From NCBI GenBank assembly GCA_026874595.1, contig CM049313.1:26968008-27032007 (forward strand): a DNA stretch of 64,000 nucleotides. Reading direction: 5' to 3'. Position 1 is the first letter of the stretch. The number at the start of each line of letters is the position of its first letter. The notes under the pieces were generated by a model that saw only the letters and a list, made by a program, of their open reading frames with translations, searched no databases and was not told where the DNA came from. The position numbers and the translations under genes were made by a program. Shown one piece after another: positions 21,667 through 34,059 of this stretch. This DNA is from Sipunculus nudus (taxonomy: Eukaryota > Annelida > Sipuncula > Golfingiida > Sipunculidae).

Positions 21667-24460
21667 GATCAATTCATCAACGTGAAGTCAGGCTCACTCT
21701 ACACCAACCTAGTCTGGACTACATTACAGTCTCTGGCACGCAGGTTAGTGATCAATTCATCAACGTGAAGTCAGGTTCACTTTACACCAACCTAGTCTGG
21801 ACTACATCACAGTCTCTGGCACTCAGGTTAGTGATCAATTCATCAACGTGAAGTCAGGTTCACTTTACACCAATCTAGTCTGGACTACATCACAGTCTCT
21901 GGCACTCAGGTTAGTGATCAATTCATCAACGTGAAGTCAGGTTCACTTTACACCAATCTAGTCTGGACTACATCACAGTCATGGGGACGCAGGTTAGTGA
22001 TCAATTCATCAACGTGAAGTCAGGTTCACTTTACACCAATCTAGTCTGGACTACATCACAGTCATGGGGAGGCAGGTTAGTGATCAATTCATCAACGTGA
22101 AGTCAGGCTCACTCTACACCAATCTAGTCTGGACTACATCACAGTCTCTGGCACTCAGGTTAGTGATCAATTCATCAACGTGAAGTCAGGTTCACTTTAC
22201 ACCAATCTAGTCTGGACTACATTACAGTCATGGGGACGCAGGTTAGTGATCAATTCATCAACGTGAAGTCAGGTTCACTTTACACCAACCTAGTCTGGAC
22301 TACATCACAGTCATGGGGACGCAGGTTAGTGATCAATTCATCAACGTGAAGTCAGGTTCACTTTACACCAATCTAGTCTGGACTACATCACAGTCTCTGG
22401 CACTCAGGTTAGTGATCAATTCATCAACGTGAAGTCAGGTTCACTTTACACCAATCTAGTCTGGACTACATCACAGTCATGGGGACGCAGGTTAGTGATC
22501 AATTCATCAACGTGAAGTCAGGTTCACTTTACACCAACCTAGTCTGGACTACATCACAGTCATGGGGACGCAGGTTAGTGATCAATTCATTGACGTGAAG
22601 TCAGGCTCACTCTACACCAACCTAGTCTGGACTACATCACAGTCATGGGGATGCAGGTAAGTGATCAATTCATTGACGTGAAGTCAGGCTCACTCTACAC
22701 CAACCTAGTCTGGACTACATCACAGTCATGGGGACGCAGGTTAGTGATCAATTCATTGACGTGAAGTCAGGCTCACTCTACACCAACCTAGTCTGGACTA
22801 CATCACAGTCATGGGGACGCAGGTTAGTGATCAATTCATTGACGTGAAGTCAGGCTCACTCTACACCAACCTAGTCTGGACTACATCACAGTCATGGGGA
22901 CGCAGGTTAGTGATCAATTCATTGACGTGAAGTCAGGCTCACTCTACACCAACCTAGTCTGGACTACATCACAGTCATGGGGACGCAAATTAATGATCAA
23001 TTCATCAATGTGAAGTCAGGTTCACTTTACACCAACCTAGTCTGGACTACATTACAGTCTCTGGCACGCAGGTTAGTGATCAATTCATCAACGTGAAGTC
23101 AGGTTCACTTTACACCAACCTAGTCTGGACTACATCACAGTCTCTGGCACGCAGGTTAGTGATCAATTCATCAACGTGAAGTCAGGTTCACTTTACACCA
23201 ACCTAGTCTGGACTACATTACAGTCTCTGGCACGCAGGTTAGTGATCAATTCATCAACGTGAAGTCAGGTTCACTTTACACCAACCTAGTCTGGACTACA
23301 TCACAGTCTCTGGCACGCAGGTTAGTGATCAATTCATTGACGTGAAGTCAGGTTCACTTTACACCAACCTAGTCTGGACTACATCACAGTCATGGGGACG
23401 CAGGTTAGTGATCAATTCATCAACGTGAAGTCAGGTTCACTTTACACCAACCTAGTCTGGACTACATCACACTCATGGGGACGCAGGTTATTGATCAATT
23501 CATCAACGTAAAGTCAGGCCCACTCTACAGCAACCTAGTCTGGACTACATCACTGTCATGGGCACACAGGTTAGTGATCAATTCATCAACGTGAAGTCAG
23601 GTTCACTTCACACCAACCTAGTCTGGACTACATCACACTCATGGGGACGCAGGTTATTGATCAATTCATCAACGTAAAGTCAGGCCCACTCTACAGCAAC
23701 CTAGTCTGGACTACATCACTGTCATGGGCACACAGGTTAGTGATCAATTCATCAACGTGAAGTCAGGTTCACTTTACACCAACCTAGTCTGGACTATTTC
23801 ACAGTCATGGGGATGCAGGTTAGTGATCAATTCATCAACGTAAAATCAGGTTCATTTTACACCAACCTAGTCTGGACTACATCACACTCATGGGGACGCA
23901 GGTTAGTGATCAATTCATCAACGTGAAGTCAGGCTCACTCTACACCAACATAGTCTGGACTACATCACAGTCATGGGGACGCAGGTTAGTGATCAATTCA
24001 TTGACGTGAAGTCAGGCTCACTCTACAGCAACCTAGTCTGGACTACATCACAGTCATGGGGACGCAGGTTAGTGATCAATTCATTGACGTGAAGTCAGGC
24101 TGACTCTACACCAACCTAGTCTGGACTACATCACAGTCATGGGGACACAGGTTAGTGATCAATTCATTGACGTGAAGTCAGGCTCACTCTACACCAACCT
24201 AGTCTAGACTACATCACAGTCATGGGGACGCAGGTTAGTGATCAATTCATTGACGTAAAGTCAGGCTAACTCTACACCAACCTAGTCTGGACTACATCAC
24301 ACTCATGGGGATGCAGGTTAGTGATCAATTCATCAACATAAAGTCAGGTTCATTTTACACCAACCGAGTCTGGACTACATCACACTCATGGGGACGCAGG
24401 TTAGTGATCAATTCATTGACGTGAAGTCAGGCTGACTCTACACCAACCTAGTCTGGACTA
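21661..24460 (+). repeat. 83-bp MSH3-derived satellite, segment 1
   Basis: About 33.7 units of 83 bp in direct orientation. One unit reads GTTAGTGATCAATTCATCAA then C (21 nt, intron origin), followed by 62 nt of exon origin ending ATGGGGACGCAG. Common variants are TCTCTGGCACGCAG for TCATGGGGACGCAG, CATTGACG for CATCAACG, and TTATTG for TTAGTG. It starts directly after the exon with no unrelated sequence between. The donor-like GT recurs at 21744, 21827 and onward. 83 is not a multiple of 3 and stops occur in each frame, so it does not encode a repetitive protein. It is interrupted at 24461 by a transposon. Confidence 0.97.
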
Positions 24461-25850
24461 CCGTAAAATCTCCACTTAAAACCGCACTTCCGATTAAAAC
24501 CGCACCCAGACTTCGCCGAAAATCCAGGCGAGACATCGCGAGGGGCTCAAATACTAAGAACCCCCCTTTAAAACCGCACCAACTTTCGCTACGGAATGAT
24601 TTGACAAAAGACACAATCAAGCTATCATCTAGAAATGAACACGCGTAGGTTGCGACTCGGCCATTCCTGTCCACTTTTAAATTCCTTGGGCATTTTATTT
24701 AAACACATCATAACACTTTTTTGCAGGGTCACTCAAGCATGAAGTTTTGGAAGACGCAAGGGCCAGTGAACCTCTGCCTGCTTATACAGATTTTATATTC
24801 CGTGCCATATTCTTGTTTGCTACTGATTTGTCATTATATTTTGGAAAAAATATTCTGCTGATCTATTTCAAGTCACTGTATATTTTAATTCTAAAATTTT
24901 TGATGAAAATACCATTTTCTGGAATTACTCGGAAGATTCAAATCATTTTCATACCGGTTACTTCGGTATTATCATCGTCACATCGTACGTTGACATCGCT
25001 CCATGTCACAATTTGCTGGCGCGTTTGAAAACATCGCTGGTCAGCTTAACTAAATATCAAAGTAATTGAAGTTACCTTGTCGAGATACGCACGTATAGGA
25101 AACATGACGCTTGATAACGAGTGATTTTAAGGTAAAATTAAAGTGGCCAGTCGGGGTTAGCAAGTTTTTTTTCCTGAAGAAAGTTTCCGTGTGGGGAGCC
25201 ATTTTGTCAAGGCAGTGTTCACGCAAGGCACGCTGGGACGAAATAGGTGGCTGTTCTGTTTACCACCCACCGCGTACAGCCGTTCAGAATATTCTTAGCA
25301 GAATACCGGGCGTTTCAGCACATGGCGGCACTCAAACTTGATTTTAAAACGATCGTCTGCCATTGTGTGACTCCTTATGATGTCAGCTTTTTATTCATTT
25401 TACGTTTTAAACAAATAATCATTGCTAAATAATGCCGCAAATGGGTTTAAAGTAGGCTTTTATTTCAATTTAGCTTGACCGTGCCCAACAAAGTGGGCCG
25501 CTGTGTGTTACAGCAGGGTTGTTGTAAACGTATTATTTGGTGACAATTACCAAAATTTTATAACAAGTTATATATCACACGAAAACTAATCAACAATATT
25601 TAATTTATAAATAACAAATAATCGTATATAATACATTTAGACGGCTCCCATGCATGCTAGACTGCTGCTAAAAACGGCCTTCGAAAGTTGCAATATTATC
25701 GCCCACTCGTCGGCCCCAAAACGATGTCTGTCAAGAAGATATCCAGGAAACCCTTCTAGTATAAACCGCACAGTGCTTTCAGGAAATCAACCTGATTTCA
25801 AGATTTTGAATTTCTTGATTAAACCGCGGTTTTAAGTGGAGATTTTACGG
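24461..25850. mobile_element. TA-flanked DNA transposon, non-autonomous (Tc1/mariner or pogo-like)
   Basis: The 1,390-bp insert begins CCGTAAAATCTCCACTT and ends with its reverse complement (25 bp of terminal inverted repeat). It is flanked by TA on both sides (24459-24460, 25851-25852). Removing it and one TA restores the 83-bp unit exactly. TA duplication is the hallmark of the Tc1/mariner superfamily, and the inverted repeat resembles pogo/Tigger types by eye. Just inside the left end TTAAAACCGCAC recurs three times (to about 24580); on the right AAACCGC recurs. No transposase frame is found; the longest frames are 60-93 codons without recognised motifs. GC content is higher at the ends than in the centre. 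Confidence 0.85.
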
Positions 25851-28800
25851 TACATCACAGTCATGGGGACGCAGGTTAGTGATCAATTCATCAAAGTGAT
25901 GTCAGGCTGACTCTACACCAACCTAGTCTGGACTACATCACAGTCATGGGGATGCAGGTTAGTGATCAATTCATTGACGTGAAGTCAGGTTCACTTTACA
26001 CCAATCTAGTCTGGACTACATCACAGTCTCTGGCACTCAGGTTAGTGATCAATTCATCAACGTGAAGTCAGGTTCACTTTACACCAATCTAGTCTGGACT
26101 ACATCACAGTCTCTGGCACTCAGGTTAGTGATTAATTCATCAACGTGAAGTCAGGTTCACTTTACACCAATCTAGTCTGGACTACATCACAGTCTCTGGC
26201 ACTCAGGTTAGTGATCAATTCATCAACGTGAAGTCAGGTTCACTTTACACCAATCTAGTCTGGACTACATCACAGTCATGGGGACGCAGGTTAGTGATCA
26301 ATTCATCAACGTGAAGTCAGGTTCACTTTACACCAACCTAGTCTGGACTACATCACAGTCATGGGGACGCAGGTTAGTGATCAATTCATCAACGTGAAGT
26401 CAGGTTCACTTTACACCAATCTAGTCTGGACTACATCACAGTCTCTGGCACTCAGGTTAGTGATCAATTCATCAACGTGAAGTCAGGTTCACTTTACACC
26501 AATCTAGTCTGGACTACATCACAGTCATGGGGACGCAGGTTAGTGATCAATTCATCAACGTGAAGTCAGGTTCACTTTACACAAACCTAGTCTGGACTAC
26601 ATCACAGTCATGGGGACGCAGGTTAGTGATCAATTCATTGACGTGAAGTCAGGCTCACTCTACACCAACCTAGTCTGGACTACATCACAGTCATGGGGAT
26701 GCAGGTTAGTGATCAATTCATTGACGTGAAGTCAGGCTCACTCTACACCAACCTAGTCTGGACTACATCACAGTCATGGGGACGCAGGTTAGTGATCAAT
26801 TCATTGACGTGAAGTCAGGCTCACTCTACAGCAACCTAGTCTGGACTACATCACAGTCATGGGGACGCAGGTTAGTGATCAATTCATTGACGTGAAGTCA
26901 GGCTCACTCTACACCAACCTAGTCTGGACTACATCACAGTCATGGGGACGCAGGTTAATGATCAATTCATCAATGTGAAGTCAGGTTCACTTTACACCAA
27001 CCTAGTCTGGACTACATTACAGTCTCTGGCACGCAGGTTAGTGATCAATTCATCAACGTGAAGTCAGGTTCACTTTACACCAACCTAGTCTGGACTACAT
27101 CACAGTCTCTGGCACGCAGGTTAGTGATCAATTCATCAACCTGAAGTCAGGTTCACTTTACACCAACCTAGTCTGGACTACATTACAGTCTCTGGCACGC
27201 AGGTTAGTGATCAATTCATAAACGTGAAGTCAGGTTCACTTTACACCAACCTAGTCTGGACTACATCACAGTCTCTGGCACGCAGGTTAGTGATCAATTC
27301 ATCAACGTGAAGTCAGGTTCACTTTACACCAACCTAGTCTGGACTACATTACAGTCATGGGGACGCAGGTTAGTGATCAATTCATCAACGTGAAGTCAGG
27401 TTCACTTTACACCAACCTAGTCTGGACTACATCACACTCATGGGGACGCAGGTTATTGATCAATTCATCAACGTAAAGTCAGGCCCACTCTACAGCAACC
27501 TAGTCTGGACTACATCACTGTCATGGGCACACAGGTTAGTGATCAATTCATCAACGTGAAGTCAGGTTCACTTCACACCAACCTAGTCTGGACTACATCA
27601 CACTCATGGGGACGCAGGTTATTGATCAATTCATCAACGTAAAGTCAGGCCCACTCTACAGCAACCTAGTCTGGACTACATCACTGTCATGGGCACACAG
27701 GTTAGTGATCAATTCATCAACGTGAAGTCAGGTTCACTTTACACCAACCTAGTCTGGACTATTTCACAGTCATGGGGATGCAGGTTAGTGATCAATTCAT
27801 CAACGTAAAATCAGGTTCATTTTACACCAACCTAGTCTGGACTACATCACAATCATGGGGACGCAGGTTAGTGATCAATTCATTGACGTGAAGTCAGGCT
27901 CACTCTACAACAACATAGTCTGGACTACATCACAGTCATGGGGATGCAGGTTAGTGATCAATTCATTGACGTGAAGTCAGGCTGACTCTACACCAACCTA
28001 GTCTGGACTACATCACAGTCATGGGGACGCAGGTTAGTGATCAATTCATTGACGTGAAGTCAGGCTCACTCTACACCAACCTAGTCTGGACTACATCACA
28101 GTCATGGGGACGCAGGTTAGTGATCAATTCATCAAAGTGATGTCAGGCTGACTCTACACCAACCTAGTCTGGACTACATCACAGTCATGGGGAGGCAGGT
28201 TAGTGATCAATTCATTGACGTGAAGTCAGGCTAACTCTACACCAACCTAGTCTGGACTACATCACAGTCATGGGGATGCAGGTTAGTGATCAATTCATCA
28301 ACATAAAGTCAGGTTCATTTTACACCAACCGAGTCTGGACTACATCACACTCATGGGGACGCAGGTTAGTGATCAATTCATTGACGTGAAGTCAGGCTCA
28401 CTCTACACCAACCTAGTCTGGACTACATCACAGTCATGGGGATGCAGGTTAGTGATCAATTCATTGACGTGAAGTCAGGCTCACTCTACACCAACCTAGT
28501 CTGGACTACATCACAGTCATGGGGATGCAGGTTAGTGATCAATTCATTGACGTGACGTCAGGCCCACTCTACAGCAACCTAGTCTGGACTACATCAAAGT
28601 CATGGGGACGCAGTTTAGTGATCAATTCATCAAAGTGAAGTCAGGCTGACTCTACACCAACCTAGTCTGGACTACATCACAGTCATGGGGACGCAGGTTA
28701 GTGATCAATTCATCAAAGTGATGTCAGGCTGACTCTACACCAACCTAGTCTGGACTACATCACAGTCATGGGGATGCAGGTTAGTGATCAATTCATTGAC

Positions 28801-31800
28801 GTGAAGTCAGGCTCACTCTACACCAATATTGTCTGGACTACATCACAGTCATGGGGATGCAGGTTAGTGATCAATTCATTGACTTGAAGTCAGGCTCACT
28901 CTACACCAACCTAGTCTGGACTACATCACTGTCATGGGCACACAGGTTAGTGATCAATTCATCAACGTGAAGTCAGGTTCACTTTACACCAACCTAGTCT
29001 GGACTACATTACAGTCTCTGGCACGCAGGTTAGTTATCATTTCATCAACGTGAAGTCAGGTTCACTTTACACCAACCTAGTCTGGACTACATCACAGTCT
29101 CTGGCACGCAGGTTAGTGATCAATTCATCAACATGAAGACAGGTTCACTTTTCACCAACCTAGTCTGGACTACATCACAGTCATGGGGACGCAGGTTAGT
29201 GATCAATTCATCAACGTGAAGTCAGGTTCACTTTACACCAACCTAGTCTGGACTACATCACACTCATGGGGACGCAGGTTATTGATCAATTCATCAACGT
29301 AAATTCAGGCCCACTCTACAGCAACCTAGTCTGGACTTCATCACTGTCATGGGCACACAGGTTAGTGATCAATTCATCAACGTGAAGTCAGGTTCACTTT
29401 ACACCAACCTAGTCTGGACTACATCACACTCATGGGGACGCAGGTTATTGATCAATTCATCAACGTAAAGTCAGGCCCACTCTACATCAACCTAGTCTGG
29501 ACTACATCACAGTCATGGGCACACAGGTTAGTGATCAATTCATCAACGTGAAGTCAGGTTCACTTTACACCAACCTAGTCTGGACTACATTACAGTCTCT
29601 GGCACGCAGGTTAGTGATCAATTCATCAACGTGAAGTCAGGTTCACTTTACACCAACCTAGTCTGGACTACATCACAGTCTCTGGCACACAGGTTAGTGA
29701 TCAATTCATCAACGTGAAGTCAGGTTCACTTTACACCAACCTAGTCTGGACTACATCACAGTCATGGGGACGCAGGTTAGTGATCAATTCATCAACGTGA
29801 AGTCAGGTTCACTTTACACCAACCTAGTCTGGACTACATCACACTCATGGGGACGCAGGTTATTGATCAATTCATCAATGTAAAGTCAGGCCCACTCTAC
29901 AGCAACCTAGTCTGGACTACATCACTGTCATGGGCACACAGGTTAGTGATCAATTCATCAACGTGAAGTCAGGTTCACTTCACACCAACCTAGTCTGGAC
30001 TACATCACACTCATGGGGACGCAGGTTATTGATCAATTCATCAACGTAAAGTCAGGCCCACTCTACAGCAGCCTAGTCTGGACTACATCACTGTCATGGG
30101 CACACAGGTTAGTGATCAATTCATCAACGTGAAGTCAGGTTCACTTTACACCAACCTAGTCTGGACTATTTCACAGTCATGGGGATGCAGGTTAGTGATC
30201 AATTCATCAACGTAAAATCAGGTTCATTTTACACCAACCTAGTCTGGACTACATCACACTCATGGGGACGCAGGTTAGTGATCAATTCATTGACGTGAAG
30301 TCAGTCTCACTCTACACCAACATAGTCTGGATTACATCACAGTCATGGGGACGCAGGTTAGTGATCAATTCATTGACGTGAAGTCAGGCTCACTCTACAG
30401 CAACCTAGTCTGGACTACATCACAGTCATGGGGACGCAGGTTAGTGATCAATTCATTGACGTGAAGTCAGGCTCACTCTACACCAACCTAGTCTGGACTA
30501 CATCACAGTCATGGGGACGCAGGTTAGTGATCAATTCATTGACGTGAAGTCAGGCTCACTCTACACCAACCTAGTCTGGACTACATAACAGTCATGGGGA
30601 CGCAGGTAAGTGATCAATTCATTGACGTGAAGTCAGGCTCACTCTACACCAACCTAGTCTGGACTACATCACAGTCATGAGGACGCAGGTTAGTGATCAA
30701 TTCATTGACGTGAAGTCAGGCTCACTCTACAGCAACCTAGTCTGGACTACATCACAGTCATGGGGACGCAGGTTAGTGATCAATTCATTGACGTGAAGTC
30801 AGGCTCACTCTACACCAACCTAGTCTGGACTACATCACAGTCATGGGGACGCAGGTTAATGATCAATTCATCAATGTGAAGTCAGGTTCACTTTACACCA
30901 ACCTAGTCTGGACTACATTACAGTCTCTGGCACGCAGGTTAGTGATCAATTCATCAACGTGAAGTCAGGTTCACTTTACACCAACCTAGTCTGGACTACA
31001 TCACAGTCTCTGGCACGCAGGTTAGTGATCAATTCATCAACGTGAAGTCAGGTTCACTTTACACCAACCTAGTCTGGACTACATCACAGTCTCTGGCACG
31101 CAGGTTAGTGATCAATTCATTGACGTGAAGTCAGGTTCACTTTACACCAACCTAGTCTGGACTACATCACAGTCATGGGGACGCAGGTTAGTGATCAATT
31201 CATCAACGTAAAGTCAGGCCCACTCTACAGCAACCTAGTCTGGACTACATCACAGTCTCTGGCACGCAGGTTAGTGATCAATTCATTGACGTGAAGTCAG
31301 GTTCACTTTACACCAACCTAGTCTGGACTACATCACACTCATGGGGACGCAGGTTATTGATCAATTCATCAACGTAAAGTCAGGCCCACTCTACAGCAAC
31401 CTAGTCTGGACTACATCACTGTCATGGGCACACAGGTTAGTGATCAATTCATCAACGTGAAGTCAGGTTCACTTCACACCAACCTAGTCTGGACTACATC
31501 ACACTCATGGGGACGCAGGTTATTGATCAATTCATCAACGTAAAGTCAGGCCCACTCTACAGCAACCTAGTCTGGACTACATCACTGTCATGGGCACACA
31601 GGTTAGTGATCAATTCATCAACGTGAAGTCAGGTTCACTTTACACCAACCTAGTCTGGACTACATCACAGTCTCTGGCACGCAGGTTAGTGATCAATTCA
31701 TTGACGTGAAGTCAGGTTCACTTTACACCAACCTAGTCTGGACTACATCACACTCATGGGGACGCAGGTTATTGATCAATTCATCAACGTAAAGTCAGGC

Positions 31801-34059
31801 CCACTCTACAGCAACCTAGTCTGGACTACATCACTGTCATGGGCACACAGGTTAGTGATCAATTCATCAACGTGAAGTCAGGTTCACTTCACACCAACCT
31901 AGTCTGGACTACATCACACTCATGGGGACGCAGGTTATTGATCAATTCATCAACGTAAAGTCAGGCCCACTCTACAGCAACCTAGTCTGGACTACATCAC
32001 TGTCATGGGCACACAGGTTAGTGATCAATTCATCAACGTGAAGTCAGGTTCACTTTACACCAACCTAGTCTGGACTATTTCACAGTCATGGGGATGCAGG
32101 TTAGTGATCAATTCATCAACGTAAAATCAGGTTCATTTTACACCAACCTAGTCTGGACTACATCACACTCATGGGGACGCAGGTTAGTGATCAATTCATC
32201 AACGTGAAGTCAGGCTCACTCTACACCAACATAGTCTGGACTACATCACAGTCATGGGGACTCAGGTTAGTGATCAATTCATTGACGTGAAGTCAGGCTC
32301 ACTCTACAGCAACCTAGTCTGGACTACATCACAGTCATGGGGACGCAGGTTAGTGATCAATTCATTGACGTGAAGTCAGGCTGACTCTACACCAACCTAG
32401 TCTGAACTACATCACAGTCATGGGGACACAGGTTAGTGATCAATTCATTGACGTGAAGTCAGGCTCACTCTACACCAACCTAGTCTAGACTACATCACAG
32501 TCATGGGGACGCAGGTTAGTGATCAATTCATTGACGTGAAGTCAGGCTAACTCTACACCAACCTAATCTGGACTATATCACACTCATGGGGATGCAGGTT
32601 AGTGATCAATTCATCAACATAAAGTCAGGTTCATTTTACACCAACCGAGTCTGGACTACATCACACTCATGGGGACGCAGGTTAGTGATCAATTCATTGA
32701 CGTGAAGTCAGGCTGACTCTACACCAACCTAGTCTGGACTACATCACAGTCATGGGGACGCAGGTTAGTGATCAATTCATCAAAGTGATGTCAGGCTGAC
32801 TCTACACCAACCTAGTCTGGACTACATCACAGTCATGGGGATGCAGGTTAGTGATCAATTCATTGACGTGAAGTCAGGTTCACTTTACACCAATCTAGTC
32901 TGGACTACATCATAGTCTCTGGCACTCAGGTTAGTGATCAATTCATCAACGTGAAGTCAGGTTCACTTTACACCAATCTAGTCTGGACTACATCACAGTC
33001 TCTGGCACTCAGGTTAGTGATCAATTCATCAACGTGAAGTCAGGTTCACTTTACACCAATCTAGTCTGGACTACATCACAGTCTCTGGCACTCAGGTTAG
33101 TGATCAATTCATCAACGTGAAGTCAGGTTCACTTTACACCAACCTAGTCTGGACTACATCACAGTCATGGGGACGCAGGTTAGTGATCAATTCATCAACG
33201 TGAAGTCAGGTTCACTTTACACCAATCTAGTCTGGACTACATCACAGTCTCTGGCACTCAGGTTAGTGATCAATTCATCAACGTGAAGTCAGGTTCACTT
33301 TACACCAATCTAGTCTGGACTACATCACAGTCATGGGGACGCAGGTTAGTGATCAATTCATCAACGTGAAGTCAGGTTCACTTTACACCAACCTAGTCTG
33401 GACTACATCACAGTCATGGGGACGCAGGTTAGTGATCAATTCATCAACGTGAAGTCAGGTTCACTTTACACCAACCTAGTCTGGACTACATCACACTCAT
33501 GGGGACGCAGGTTATTGATCAATTCATCAACGTAAAGTCAGGCCCACTCTACAGCAACCTAGTCTGGACTACATCACTGTCATGGGCACACAGGTTAGTG
33601 ATCAATTCATCAACGTGAAGTCAGGTTCACTTCACACCAACCTAGTCTGGACTACATCACACTCATGGGGACGCAGGTTATTGATCAATTCATCAACGTA
33701 AAGTCAGGCCCACTCTACAGCAACCTAGTCTGGACTACATCACTGTCATGGGCACACAGGTTAGTGATCAATTCATCAACGTGAAGTCAGGTTCACTTTA
33801 CACCAACCTAGTCTGGACTATTTCACAGTCATGGGGACGCAGGTTAGTGATCAATTCATTGACGTGACGTCAGGCCCACTCTACAGCAACCTAGTCTGGA
33901 CTACATCAAAGTCATGGGGACGCAGTTTAGTGATCAATTCATCAAAGTGAAGTCAGGCTGACTCTACACCAACCTAGTCTGGACTACATCACAGTCATGG
34001 GGACGCAGGTTAGTGATCAATTCATCAAAGTGATGTCAGGCTGACTCTACACCAACCTA

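Noticed and set aside
21448-24460. A long repetitive protein encoded by the satellite
   Set aside because: 83 is not divisible by 3 and stop codons occur in every frame, so open frames run at most about one to three units.
24747-25835. Frames of 60-93 codons in the TA-flanked insert as a transposase
   Set aside because: They are short, lack DDE/DDD or helix-turn-helix signatures and do not connect with each other.
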